A DNA stretch of 64,000 nt from Weeksellaceae bacterium (GCA_019459455.1 JAIBEX010000021.1:62001-126000), one strand, 5' to 3'. Shown: positions 1 to 8,826, counted from the first letter of the stretch. Translations and numbers: made by a program. The notes: generated by a model not told the origin, from the letters alone.

Positions 1-30
1 TGTTCCCTCCTTACCTGAGCGGAAAATTAT

Positions 31-723
31 TCAGATCATCTTCCCATAATTCCACGCCGCAATGAAAATCCCCGCAGTTTCCGTACGAAGCCGTTGGGAT
101 CCCAATGAAACGGCATGAACACCGGCCTCGGCCAGCATTTTAATCTCGTTTAGGCTGAAATCTCCTTCGGGACCAATCAAAAAAGTGGTGTTTTCCGATA
201 ATGGAATCTCTTTCAGATTTACTCTATCAAATGCCTCTTCACAATGTGCAATAAAAGTGTTGGCCGGATTAATGGTCTTAATGAAATTCGGAAGTTTTAC
301 CAGGTCATTGATTTGAGGAAAATGAAACCTTAAAGACTGTTTGGAGGCGGCAACGGCCTGCTTTTGTATTCTTTCAAAATTAAGATTACGTCTTTCCGAT
401 TTTTCCGTGAGGAGGAACGTGATTTCGGAGACCCCTAGTTCCGTCGCTTTTTCAACAAAGAACTCTGTACGGTCCATGTTTTTTGTTGGCGCAATCGCAA
501 TGTGGAGCCGGGGAGTAAAAGGTGGAATTGCTTTAAGTAACTCAGTGACCCCCAGAGTAATCTTTTTTCCTTCAAAGATCAGGTTGCCGGTAGCAGCATT
601 GCCTTTTCCATCTGTTAGGGTAATCTCCTCATTCGCCCTCATCCGCAGTACCTTTACAATGTGCTGCTGTTCATCCTCATCAATTTTAACGGTGGGGAGT
701 ATTTCGCCAAAAAATAATTTCAT
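31..723 (-). CDS. rsmE: 16S rRNA (uracil(1498)-N3)-methyltransferase RsmE
   Basis: RsmE uses S-adenosylmethionine to methylate N3 of U1498 of 16S rRNA in the 30S subunit. The 230-residue product has the family's usual length. The first 70 or so residues are the PUA-like RNA-binding part (EQQHIVKVLRMR). The rest is the SPOUT knot, with IGPEGDFS near residue 183 and LGSQRLRTETAG near the end, which build the AdoMet pocket. The gene begins 16 bases after the tsaD stop on the same strand, so the two are probably cotranscribed, tsaD first. The first ATG is taken as the start, and the N-terminal MKLFFG fits the family. Confidence 0.95.
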   Translation of the reverse strand: MKLFFGEILPTVKIDEDEQQHIVKVLRMRANEEITLTDGKGNAATGNLIFEGKKITLGVTELLKAIPPFTPRLHIAIAPTKNMDRTEFFVEKATELGVSEITFLLTEKSERRNLNFERIQKQAVAASKQSLRFHFPQINDLVKLPNFIKTINPANTFIAHCEEAFDRVNLKEIPLSENTTFLIGPEGDFSLNEIKMLAEAGVHAVSLGSQRLRTETAGIFIAAWNYGKMI

Positions 724-739
724 GTGTTTTGAAAGTTAA

Positions 740-1783
740 TTAACCTTTACCCTGCTCCAGTTCCGATACAAGGTCATAGCGGGCAGTAGCTGAAACAGAT
801 AAGTCTGCGAATTCGCCGCGCTCAAACTTCAGTTTTGCAACCATGGCAATCATGGCTGCATTGTCGGTGGTATACTCAAACTTGGGAATGTAAATTTGCC
901 AACCCACTTTTTCCTGATTTTCTGTCATTGCAGCTCTGAGCCTTGAATTGGCTGAAACTCCACCGGCGATTGCAACTTCGTGAATTCCGAGGTCCGCAGC
1001 TGCTTTCTGCAGTTTCTCCATTAGAATTTCCACGATGCTTTTCTGAACAGACGCGCACAGGTCATTCATGTTTTCTTTAATGAAGTCAGGGTTTTTTTTC
1101 AACTCCTTTTGAATGAAATAAAGGACAGAAGTTTTGATACCGCTGAAGGAATAGTCATAATTCTCAAGCCGAGGCTTGTTGAACTTGAAGGCGTTTTCGT
1201 TCCCTTCCTTCGCAAGACGGTCAATGATGGGTCCGGCTGGATAATCAAGACCAAGGATTTTGCCTATTTTATCGAAGGCTTCACCAGCGGCATCGTCCAT
1301 TGTTTTCCCGATGACCTGCATTTCAAAATAATCCTTCACAAGGACAATCATGGTGTGTCCACCGCTTACGGTTAGGCACAAAAATGGAAATTTAGGCGGC
1401 ACAGGATTTGCATCTTCAATGAAATGCGCTAAAATATGCGCCTGCAGGTGGTTTACCTCAATTAACGGAACGTTCAGACTCATAGCCAGCGACTTTGCAA
1501 AGGAGGTGCCGACTAGAAGTGAACCAAGCAGTCCGGGACCTCGTGTAAATCCAATGGCAGCAATATCATTTTGTTGTATATTTGCTTTGCTTATGCACTG
1601 CTTTACTACGGGAATAATGTTTTGCTGATGCGCACGGGATGCCAGCTCCGGAACTACTCCACCATACAGGTTGTGTATTTCCTGGTTGGCGGCAATGTTG
1701 GAGAGGATTTTGTTTCCCACGATTATCGCAGCCGAAGTATCGTCGCAGGACGATTCTATACCTAAAATTATTGACTCGTTCAT
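740..1783 (-). CDS. tsaD: tRNA N6-threonylcarbamoyladenosine synthase subunit TsaD
   Basis: TsaD transfers the threonylcarbamoyl group to A37 of tRNAs that read ANN codons, working with TsaB, TsaE and TsaC. The 347-residue product starts MNESIILGIESSCDDTS, the standard ASKHA N-terminus. His112 and His116 (NHLQAH) bind the catalytic metal, SGGHT is near residue 140, and TTDNAAMIA lies near the C-terminus. An upstream in-frame ATG at 1990 would add 69 Cys/Ser-rich residues that are antisense to tamB, so the start at 1783 is preferred. That start is 4 bases from the divergent tamB ATG. rsmE follows 16 bases downstream. Confidence 0.95.
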   Translation of the reverse strand: MNESIILGIESSCDDTSAAIIVGNKILSNIAANQEIHNLYGGVVPELASRAHQQNIIPVVKQCISKANIQQNDIAAIGFTRGPGLLGSLLVGTSFAKSLAMSLNVPLIEVNHLQAHILAHFIEDANPVPPKFPFLCLTVSGGHTMIVLVKDYFEMQVIGKTMDDAAGEAFDKIGKILGLDYPAGPIIDRLAKEGNENAFKFNKPRLENYDYSFSGIKTSVLYFIQKELKKNPDFIKENMNDLCASVQKSIVEILMEKLQKAAADLGIHEVAIAGGVSANSRLRAAMTENQEKVGWQIYIPKFEYTTDNAAMIAMVAKLKFERGEFADLSVSATARYDLVSELEQGKG

Positions 1784-1787
1784 TACA

Positions 1788-4700
1788 ATGGCAAATATAG
1801 AGAATAATAAAAACAGTAACGAACAGCAACCAAATACAATTCCTGAAAAGATTGAAGAACGGGTTGAGCAGGTAAAGGAGGTTGTTTCCGATGTGGTGCA
1901 GCATCCTGTGGAATCGGCTGGAGCTATTGTGGAGCAGGCTGCAAAAGATGTAACCGACTTAAAATGGTGGGCTAAGCTTTTACTCATCATTTTCTGGGCA
2001 GGCCTTTCATTGGGTGTACTTGCCCTTATTGCGGTTAATTTACCGGTAACAAAAAGATGGGCGGCAAACCAGGCGCTTCAGATCCTCAACCAGGATTTTA
2101 AAGCTGAAATGACCACACGGGACGTTCAGGTGGATTATTTTGGCGATGTCCTTGTTAAAGGCCTGATAATAAAAGATTATAAAGGACTCGAGTTTATTAA
2201 AGCCCGTGAATTTCGGGCGAATTCGAATTGGATCGCCCTCGCGAGGAATGCCATTTCCGGCAACAGTAACTCCCTTAGTTTTGATGCTTTAACGCTGACT
2301 GAAGCCAATATAAAAGTGGTCACCTACAAAGGAGACAGTATTTCAAATTTCATAAGGTATACAAACAATTTTGATTCCGGCAAGAAAGCAGATCCTACAA
2401 AACCACCATTTCAGTTGAACTCCCGGATAGAACTTATTAATTCTAAACTTTCCATCATCAACCAGAACAGTGAAGGTGAGGACGGCCATTGGTTGCTTGC
2501 AGAAAACCTGAACCTTCGGGCTCCCAGTGTCCGTGTGAACGGAGGCGATGTTTTTGCGCAAGTCAACAATCTGAATTTCACAACGACCCGCTGGGGTAAA
2601 AAGCATACCGTTGATACATTTTCAGCAGATATATCGCTAACCGACCAATTTCTTTCTTTGCGCGACCTTACCCTGTATACCGATCATACCCTCCTGCAGG
2701 GCAACGTCAGATTCTTCCTGAACAATGGTTCATGGGCAGATTTTGCAAAGAAGGTTCGCTGGGATATGGACGTGAAGCAAGGCAGCCAGGTAAGCGGTTA
2801 CGATATCAGCTATTTTGTAACGGACTGGGACAATTACAAACCTGTGAACCTTTCCGGAAATATGAGGGGACCGTTGAATAGCTTCTACCTCAGCAATTTT
2901 GTAATGGGAAACCAGGATGTAAGCATCCGTACAGGAACAATGAAACTTGCAAACCTGATGGAAGGTAAGTTTGTGATCGAGACCAACGACCTTTCTACCG
3001 ATTTCACCTATAAAGGTCTGAAGGCAATGCTTCCGACTTTCATCTCCAAAAAAATGAAGAATTTCGCCGATGATTTTGGCAGGCTCAAGTACCGGGGAGC
3101 TGTACGTCTGATGCCCGAACAGATCTTCATACCACGAGGAAATTTAATTACGGGCATTGGGCGCGCAAACATCAGAAACTTCTACCTGACAGACTACAGC
3201 ACCGACATGCCTAAATACAAAGGATATGCGGAAGTCTTTGACCTGAACACGTCGGCCATCACAAAAAGCAAGCAGGTGGGCCTCATCACCGGAAAATTTA
3301 ATCTCGACGGCCAAAGTTTCGATGTGAATACCATGAGGCTGCGCACCCGCTCGCAAATCGCAAGTATTGAAATTCTGGATAAGGTGATTAACAATGTTTA
3401 TCTGGATGGATTACTGGACCGGCGAACCTATAACGGCATCATCAATGTAAATGACGAACAGGCCCGGGCCAACATAAAAGGATTAATCGATTTCAGATCC
3501 AGCCGTATTCTGGCTGATGTGAATGCGGATATACAACATTTGAACATCAACTATTTCACCGGAGGAAGTGGAAGCCAGGTCATGAGCGGACAAATAGACG
3601 GAAAGATTGCGATGACGAGCCTGAATGACATGACTCTGGACGCAGAACTGAACAATCTGAATTTTGCAACAGCTACTCAGAAATTCAATATTCCGAATGC
3701 TAAGGTGAAGGCATTTTTCGAAAACGGAAACAGGGTGGTCTCTGTAGATGCTCCCGGTGCAGTGAGCGGGAAAGTTACAGGCCGTTACAACCTGGGTGAT
3801 CTTGCGGGAATGGTCCAAAACGGACTTAATAAGATATTGGTTGGTCCGCCACCAAGAAAACTTTATCGCGGCCAGCACTTCAACATGGAATTTGACATCA
3901 AGCAGGATTTGGTGAACTATTTCATGCCAGATCTTAGAATCCCGAAAGGTGCATTTGTGAATGGGTCGTATGACGGAAATGCAAACAATCTCGTCCTGAA
4001 CCTTGATGCAACCGAACTGAGGTATTACATGACCAAAAAAGAAGAGATTACTGATGCGGACCGCGCATTAGCATCTACGAATCCTGAATATAAAATTAAC
4101 CAGCGGGACCTCATCAGCAGGGACAGTGCGATGGTCAACAACCTGGTGGTCCGGATCAATACGGCGAATCTTGAGGAACAAATCTTTGCAAAGGTGGACC
4201 GGGCGGAGTATAACAAGAATGTCTTTAAGGACGTAACCATTACCGGACGGAACGAAAGCAACCAGCTGCTCCGCATAGCCACTAATTTTAAACACGGGAC
4301 GCCAGAGGAGGAAGTCAACGAGGAACTGAAGTCATATGCAGTCAACATCAATCAAACGACCAACAGTGCCGGTGATTATGTAATCAGGTTTGACCCAACC
4401 GCAGTCAGTTTCAACAATGTAGCCTGGAACATAGATACAAGTCCCGAATTAAACCATTCCATAACCTACCGCAGGAAAAGCAAAGATTTCCTCATTGAAA
4501 ATTTGAGGATATATTCCGAAACCAGCGAAATATTGCTGAAAACAGCCCTATTTAAATCGGCTAAGGATTTTGAAGCGGATGCGGAAGTGAAGAATATGCA
4601 GATTGCCAAGCTTTTGGAAATGCAGTCCGGTGGTAACTCCCTGGATATTCAGGGCGTAGCGAACGGCAGCATCAATATTAAAATGAACCAGAATAATCTG

Positions 4701-6545
4701 GAGCCGCTTATTGACTTGAAAGTGGACAATATCACCATGAATAAAGAGGACCTTGGGAATATCGTAATTAATGCGAAAAACAGTTCAGTTCCCAATGTAT
4801 TCGATATTGAAGCGCAGGTCATTTCTGCTGGCATAATCGGGGATAACAACCTCCTGGTATCGGGAACGATCAATAACAATACAGCATCACCTACTCTTAA
4901 TATTAAGGCGAACATGAACGACTTTGACCTTAAGTTTGCGAATCAGTTTGTTAAAGGTGTTTTCAGTAACATGCGCGGAAAAGCAAACGGGGTTCTTACC
5001 GTAACAGGAACGCTCAAGGATGTAGACTATAGCGGGGATATTGCACTGAACCAGTTCGGGCTGAAACTCGATTTTACAGGTGTTGATTACTCTTTTCAGG
5101 ACACCGTGATCCCACTTTCACGCGGGCGCGCCATCCTGAATGATATTGGAGTACGGGACGGAAGGGCCAACTCCAACGGAACCATTTCCGGAGCCATCTA
5201 TTTTGAAACCATGGCCTCCATGGCAGTCGAACTCATCATGCGGGCAGACAACCTGCTAATGCTGAATACTACGCAAAAGGATTATGACCTCTTCTGGGGA
5301 AGAATTTACGGTCAGGGAGACCTTTATGTTTCCGGTCCGGTAAAAGCATTAAGCATCCAGACCCCGAATATGAGGGCACTTAACAACAGTGTTTTCACCT
5401 TCAACTCCAACTCGACTTCCAATGTGGAGGAATTCAAGATGTTGAGGTTCCTGAAGGAAGATGATAAAGGCGTAATTACTCTGGAAGACAAAAAAAGGAC
5501 AGGAGCCAACATGAATGTGGATTTTAACCTGGCAGTGGATAAAGGAACTACGGTAAATGTACTCGTGGGAGACGATATCGGAAATATTTCGGTACGTGGA
5601 TTATCCAACGACCTCCGGTTCCTTATGGCCAGAACCGGAAATATCGAAATGAACGGCAGTTATATTGTTGATAACGGAACCTTCACTTCAAAGGCCGTTT
5701 TGAACAGGACTTTCCAGATTGTGCAGGGCAGCAGCATCCGCTGGGACGGCGACGCGCTTACTCCGGCACTCGACATCACCGCCAATTACATGAGAACAGT
5801 TTCCAATGCGGGTGACTACCTTGGCGTCGGTTCACTTCAGCCCGTAAACGTACTCCTGCAAACAAGGATTACCCAGACCCTCAACAATCCCAAGATTGAA
5901 CTGGGAGTTTCTGCGGTGGATGTTTCCAGCCAGATCAGGGAAACACTTGCAGCGAAGATGAACCAGGAAGATGAAAAGGTAATCCAGTTTGGATCTGTAC
6001 TGCTGCTCAACCGGTTCAATACCACCTCCTCCGGACTGGATGTGGGCAACATTGCTGAAAGTACGGGCTACAACTTACTGTTCAGACAGCTTGGGTCCGT
6101 TCTTAACACCATCAGCAACGAATTTCAGATCGACCTTAATTATGTTAGAGGCGACGAAGCCTCCAATACCGGCGACCGGGCGAATGCCGGAGTTAGCTTT
6201 GCCCTTTCGCCCAGGGTGAAGGTAAAAACTGGATTGGGAATTCCATTATCCGGGGGAGCCGAGTCCACAGACCGAGATTTACTGTCGGGTGAAGGCACCG
6301 TGGAAATCGATGTATCAAAAAAGAACGACGGCACACTGCTTTTAAGAGGGTATTCAAAACCGATGAATATTGGGATGGGTAGTAGCGGTTCCAACGGGGC
6401 TGCCAATCAGACCTATGGAGGTGGTGTTGTTTGGAGTAAAAGTTTCAATACCATCTTCAAAAGAAAGAAAAAAGAGAAAACCGCTGCACCGGAACAGGAG
6501 ACCAAGACCGTTGAATCAGAAAAAAAAGATTCAATTAAGTCATGA
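1788..6545 (+). CDS. tamB: translocation/assembly module TamB-like protein (DUF490 C-terminus)
   Basis: This 1585-residue AsmA/TamB-type protein is probably a periplasm-spanning protein that moves lipids or helps place outer-membrane proteins. A charged N-terminus of about 60 residues precedes one membrane segment (about residues 66-85, LLLIIFWAGLSLGVLALIA). A very long beta-rich region follows with the repeating pattern of the TamB groove, and the last ~450 residues match the conserved TamB domain (GNIEMNGSYIVDNGTF, ALTPALDITANY). The C-terminal tail is lysine-rich. The start is the ATG at 1788. A longer frame from 1671 would lie inside tsaD antisense and is rejected. The partner TamA/BamA-type barrel is not in this window. 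Confidence 0.9.
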   Translation: MANIENNKNSNEQQPNTIPEKIEERVEQVKEVVSDVVQHPVESAGAIVEQAAKDVTDLKWWAKLLLIIFWAGLSLGVLALIAVNLPVTKRWAANQALQILNQDFKAEMTTRDVQVDYFGDVLVKGLIIKDYKGLEFIKAREFRANSNWIALARNAISGNSNSLSFDALTLTEANIKVVTYKGDSISNFIRYTNNFDSGKKADPTKPPFQLNSRIELINSKLSIINQNSEGEDGHWLLAENLNLRAPSVRVNGGDVFAQVNNLNFTTTRWGKKHTVDTFSADISLTDQFLSLRDLTLYTDHTLLQGNVRFFLNNGSWADFAKKVRWDMDVKQGSQVSGYDISYFVTDWDNYKPVNLSGNMRGPLNSFYLSNFVMGNQDVSIRTGTMKLANLMEGKFVIETNDLSTDFTYKGLKAMLPTFISKKMKNFADDFGRLKYRGAVRLMPEQIFIPRGNLITGIGRANIRNFYLTDYSTDMPKYKGYAEVFDLNTSAITKSKQVGLITGKFNLDGQSFDVNTMRLRTRSQIASIEILDKVINNVYLDGLLDRRTYNGIINVNDEQARANIKGLIDFRSSRILADVNADIQHLNINYFTGGSGSQVMSGQIDGKIAMTSLNDMTLDAELNNLNFATATQKFNIPNAKVKAFFENGNRVVSVDAPGAVSGKVTGRYNLGDLAGMVQNGLNKILVGPPPRKLYRGQHFNMEFDIKQDLVNYFMPDLRIPKGAFVNGSYDGNANNLVLNLDATELRYYMTKKEEITDADRALASTNPEYKINQRDLISRDSAMVNNLVVRINTANLEEQIFAKVDRAEYNKNVFKDVTITGRNESNQLLRIATNFKHGTPEEEVNEELKSYAVNINQTTNSAGDYVIRFDPTAVSFNNVAWNIDTSPELNHSITYRRKSKDFLIENLRIYSETSEILLKTALFKSAKDFEADAEVKNMQIAKLLEMQSGGNSLDIQGVANGSINIKMNQNNLEPLIDLKVDNITMNKEDLGNIVINAKNSSVPNVFDIEAQVISAGIIGDNNLLVSGTINNNTASPTLNIKANMNDFDLKFANQFVKGVFSNMRGKANGVLTVTGTLKDVDYSGDIALNQFGLKLDFTGVDYSFQDTVIPLSRGRAILNDIGVRDGRANSNGTISGAIYFETMASMAVELIMRADNLLMLNTTQKDYDLFWGRIYGQGDLYVSGPVKALSIQTPNMRALNNSVFTFNSNSTSNVEEFKMLRFLKEDDKGVITLEDKKRTGANMNVDFNLAVDKGTTVNVLVGDDIGNISVRGLSNDLRFLMARTGNIEMNGSYIVDNGTFTSKAVLNRTFQIVQGSSIRWDGDALTPALDITANYMRTVSNAGDYLGVGSLQPVNVLLQTRITQTLNNPKIELGVSAVDVSSQIRETLAAKMNQEDEKVIQFGSVLLLNRFNTTSSGLDVGNIAESTGYNLLFRQLGSVLNTISNEFQIDLNYVRGDEASNTGDRANAGVSFALSPRVKVKTGLGIPLSGGAESTDRDLLSGEGTVEIDVSKKNDGTLLLRGYSKPMNIGMGSSGSNGAANQTYGGGVVWSKSFNTIFKRKKKEKTAAPEQETKTVESEKKDSIKS
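1792..1799 (-). promoter_or_regulatory. candidate -7 element for tsaD inside tamB codons 2-4
   Basis: On the minus strand this reads TATATTTG, an exact match to the Bacteroidetes -7 box TAnnTTTG, ending 8 bases before the tsaD ATG. No good -33 TTTG is found at the usual spacing, so the call rests on the -7 box alone. It would give an almost leaderless tsaD transcript. Confidence 0.45.
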
Positions 6546-6596
6546 TTATTAAGTTAAACATAACATTGCGTTAATTATCGTTAATATATTTCATAT

Positions 6597-6628
6597 TTTG
6601 TATAGTTTAATAATTTTTCGTAAATTTG
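6597..6628 (+). promoter_or_regulatory. Bacteroidetes-type promoter of the Lrp/AsnC gene
   Basis: TTTG at 6597-6600, a 20-base spacer and TAAATTTG at 6621-6628 match both boxes of the Bacteroidetes sigma consensus exactly. The Lrp/AsnC start codon follows 44 bases after the -7 box, so a short leader of about 37 bases is expected. Confidence 0.75.
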
Positions 6629-6672
6629 CAAAAAATACAGCGATTTATTAATAATTATACAATCAAAATAAA

Positions 6673-7143
6673 ATGAATTATCAGTTAGATGACATCGACA
6701 AGAAAATCCTTGACTTCCTTGTAAAAAATACCAGAATGCCCTTTACAGAAATCGCCAAACAGATGGATGTTTCGGCAGGAACCATCCACGTCAGGGTTAA
6801 GAAAATGGAGGATGCAGGAATTATACTGGGATCTTCTTTAAGTATTGACTACGGTAAACTGGATTATCATTTTACCGCATTCATCGGAATTCTGCTTACC
6901 AAATCCAACCGTACCCAGGAAGTACTAAAGGAACTCTCTACGATACCGAATGTGGTGGAAGCCAGTGTGATTTCCGGTAAATACAATATCTTCTGTAAAG
7001 TACGGGCTAAAAACACAGAGGATGCCAAGAGAATCATCTATATGATTGATGACATCCAGGACGTGATGAGAACGGAGAGTATGATTTCCATGGAAGAATA
7101 TTTAAGCGATAAAAACAGGCTTATCGACGCCGTGAAAATCTAA
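6673..7143 (+). CDS. Lrp/AsnC family transcriptional regulator
   Basis: This 156-residue DNA-binding regulator has the full family layout. An N-terminal winged helix (residues about 5-55, LDDIDKKILDFLVKNTRMPF then TEIAKQMDVSAGTIHVRVKKM) is followed by the RAM/AsnC ligand domain (about 65-145). Such proteins form dimers and octamers that sense amino acids. The gene has its own consensus promoter at 6597 and its own terminator at 7165, so it is monocistronic. Nothing nearby indicates its ligand, and autoregulation is common in the family but not shown here. Confidence 0.92.
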   Translation: MNYQLDDIDKKILDFLVKNTRMPFTEIAKQMDVSAGTIHVRVKKMEDAGIILGSSLSIDYGKLDYHFTAFIGILLTKSNRTQEVLKELSTIPNVVEASVISGKYNIFCKVRAKNTEDAKRIIYMIDDIQDVMRTESMISMEEYLSDKNRLIDAVKI

Positions 7144-7164
7144 TAATATTAGAAAATACCTTTT

Positions 7165-7203
7165 AAGAAACTTATGAAGATATTCGTAAGTTTCTTTATT
7201 TTT
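7165..7203 (+). terminator. rho-independent terminator of the Lrp/AsnC gene
   Basis: AAGAAACTTA (7165-7174) pairs with TAAGTTTCTT (7187-7196) around a 12-base loop, followed by a T-rich run. It excludes an upstream ATG at 7174 as the start of the next gene, since that codon lies inside the stem. Confidence 0.6.
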
Positions 7204-7209
7204 ACACCC

Positions 7210-7587
7210 ATGGAAAGCAAAGAATTCGCAAACGAATCGCCAAAGAAGGATTTGGGATTTATACTCTCGCTCCTCGCACTTCTGGTGTTCAGCATCATGG
7301 GAACAGGGGTGGATGTGGACCAGTATCTCCAGCATACAGAACTGAAGATTCCAAAGTGGTATTTCTACATCATCTTTTCTGTAGATGTACTGATATTGCT
7401 GTCGCTCGTGCTTATTTTCTTTTACAGAAAGATAGGCGTTGTTCTGTTCCCGCTGTTGGTAGGTGCACATTTTTATTATCACATCTATTATCTTGGTACC
7501 TTTCTTTATACGGATGTCACCTCCCTGTTCCTCTTTACAGGAATAGGACTGCTTGCTTTTATTCCAAAATGGCAGTTTTTTAAATAA
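7210..7587 (+). CDS. small four-helix integral membrane protein, unknown function
   Basis: The 125-residue product begins MESKEFANESPKKD and then has about four hydrophobic segments: about 16-34 (FILSLLALLVFSIMG), 47-69 (FYIIFSVDVLILLSLVLIFF), 74-95 (IGVVLFPLLVGAHFYYH) and 103-119 (LFLFTGIGLLAFIP). No catalytic motif or known family was recognised. The Rrf2 regulator starts 11 bases after its stop, so the two are probably cotranscribed. The ATG at 7174 would add 12 residues but lies in the upstream terminator stem. The near-consensus TATTTTTA just before the chosen ATG may be its -7 box. Confidence 0.7.
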   Translation: MESKEFANESPKKDLGFILSLLALLVFSIMGTGVDVDQYLQHTELKIPKWYFYIIFSVDVLILLSLVLIFFYRKIGVVLFPLLVGAHFYYHIYYLGTFLYTDVTSLFLFTGIGLLAFIPKWQFFK

Positions 7588-7598
7588 TTCCGTGGACC

Positions 7599-8030
7599 AT
7601 GTTTTCTAAAGCCTGCGAATACGCGATAAAAGCGGCGATTTATGTGGCAAAGCAAAGCCTTCAGAAAGAACTGGTGAATGTAAAACAGGTGGCCCAATCG
7701 ATTGATGCACCTGTGGCCTTTACTGCGAAGATCCTGCAGCAGCTTAACCGCGTTAATATCCTGGAGTCCGTTCGAGGTAAGCATGGCGGTTTTGCGTTCG
7801 CTGAGGACCGGCAGAAGGAAACCATGATCATTGATCTCGTAACACTCTTTGACGGTGACGGCCTCTTCACCAACTGCGGGTTGGGCCTTAGCAAATGTTC
7901 TTCAGAAAATCCATGTCCCGTGCACGATGATTTTAAGATCGTTCGCGATAATCTGGAGGCCATGACGCGCAAATATTCCTTCTATGACCTTGCTGTAAAA
8001 ACGGAAAACGGCCTTGCCTGGCTGAAATAA
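7599..8030 (+). CDS. Rrf2 family transcriptional regulator with three-cysteine cluster site
   Basis: The 143-residue product has an Rrf2 winged helix (residues 1-75: CEYAIKAAIYVAK, then VRGKHGGFAFA in the wing). It ends with Cys93, Cys100 and Cys106 spaced C-x6-C-x5-C, the place where IscR and NsrR bind an iron-sulfur cluster. It is therefore likely to sense nitric oxide, oxygen or Fe-S status. The adjacent downstream gene is the NO/Fe-S repair protein Ric, with a palindrome over its promoter, which favours an NsrR-like role. That link is inferred from position. It follows the small membrane protein gene by 11 bases. Confidence 0.9.
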   Translation: MFSKACEYAIKAAIYVAKQSLQKELVNVKQVAQSIDAPVAFTAKILQQLNRVNILESVRGKHGGFAFAEDRQKETMIIDLVTLFDGDGLFTNCGLGLSKCSSENPCPVHDDFKIVRDNLEAMTRKYSFYDLAVKTENGLAWLK

Positions 8031-8048
8031 AATTTTTATTATTAAATA

Positions 8049-8062
8049 GGATAAATTTGTCC
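8049..8062 (+). promoter_or_regulatory. candidate Rrf2 operator (palindrome) over the ric promoter
   Basis: GGATAAATTTGTCC is a 14-base palindrome with one mismatched pair (T against G). It covers the -33 box of the ric promoter. A second half-site TTTGTCC lies at 8084-8090 over the -7 box, and outer arms ATAGGA (8046-8051) and TCCTAT (8088-8093) are inverted, giving the region overall dyad symmetry. Repression by the neighbouring Rrf2 protein is inferred. Confidence 0.5.
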
Positions 8063-8087
8063 GAATTAAAAATATTGCCTATTTTTG
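8056..8087 (+). promoter_or_regulatory. Bacteroidetes-type promoter of ric
   Basis: TTTG at 8056-8059, a 20-base spacer and TATTTTTG at 8080-8087 match both consensus boxes. The ric ATG lies 25 bases after the -7 box. Both boxes overlap half-sites of the palindrome described at 8049. Confidence 0.75.
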
Positions 8088-8112
8088 TCCTATAATTTTA
8101 AAATAAAGTACA

Positions 8113-8826
8113 ATGTTGACCAAAGAAAAAACAATAGGCGATTTCGTTGCCGAAGATTTCAGAACTGCAGAAGTTTTTAAAAAATACCATATCGATTTCT
8201 GCTGCAAAGGCGGAAGAACGGTAGAAGAAGCGTGCGAAAAGAAAAATGTAAACCCGGAAGACATCTATAAAGAACTGGACGAGGTCGCGAACAGAAAAGC
8301 TGCAGACATCGATTTCAATTCCTGGCCGTTGGATTTACTGGCCGATTATGTGGAGAAGACCCATCACCGGTATGTAGAAGAAAAGTCGGCAATGCTTATT
8401 CCGTATTTAAATAAATTGTGCAAAGTTCACGGTGACAGACATCCGGAACTTTTTGAAATCAATGAACTTTTCCTGGGTAGTGCACAGGATTTGGCTGCTC
8501 ACATGAAAAAAGAGGAACTTATCCTTTTCCCGTTCATTAAGAAAATGGTGGAAGCCAAAAGAACTGGTGAGGGATTGGAATCACCAGGTTTCGGAACAGT
8601 AGAAAACCCTGTTGCCATGATGAAAGAGGAACACGAAGCCGAAGGGGACCGCTTTGTAAAGATTTCCGAACTCACCAACAGTTACCAGTTTCCAGAGGAT
8701 GCCTGCGGAACGTACCAAGTCACCTTTAAAATGCTGGAAGATTTCGAAAACGACCTTCACAAACACATTCACCTGGAAAATAACATCCTCTTCCCGAAAG
8801 CGATTGCGATGGAGAAAACATTTTAA
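8113..8826 (+). CDS. ric: iron-sulfur cluster repair di-iron protein Ric (ScdA/YtfE)
   Basis: Ric restores iron-sulfur centres damaged by nitric oxide or oxidants. The 237-residue protein has the ScdA N-terminal domain (about 5-60) with the paired cysteines Cys30-Cys31 in DFCCKGG. A hemerythrin-like four-helix domain (about 75-230) follows, whose likely di-iron ligands include His84/85, His130, Glu134, His174, Glu177 and the HIHLEN segment at 218-223. Length and order match the family. The gene has its own promoter with an operator-like palindrome and its own terminator, and follows the Rrf2 regulator by 82 bases, so it is probably induced by nitrosative stress. Confidence 0.93.
   Translation: MLTKEKTIGDFVAEDFRTAEVFKKYHIDFCCKGGRTVEEACEKKNVNPEDIYKELDEVANRKAADIDFNSWPLDLLADYVEKTHHRYVEEKSAMLIPYLNKLCKVHGDRHPELFEINELFLGSAQDLAAHMKKEELILFPFIKKMVEAKRTGEGLESPGFGTVENPVAMMKEEHEAEGDRFVKISELTNSYQFPEDACGTYQVTFKMLEDFENDLHKHIHLENNILFPKAIAMEKTF

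Noticed and set aside
1671-1787. Longer N-terminus for tamB
   Set aside because: These codons are antisense to the tsaD start region and encode a sequence unlike TamB. The ATG at 1788 fits the membrane-anchor layout.
1784-1990. Longer N-terminus for tsaD
   Set aside because: Adds 69 residues antisense to tamB. MNESIILGIESSCDDT at 1783 is the canonical TsaD start.
2343-6406. Several antisense frames inside tamB
   Set aside because: Shadow frames of a long coding gene with no start context, motifs or family match.
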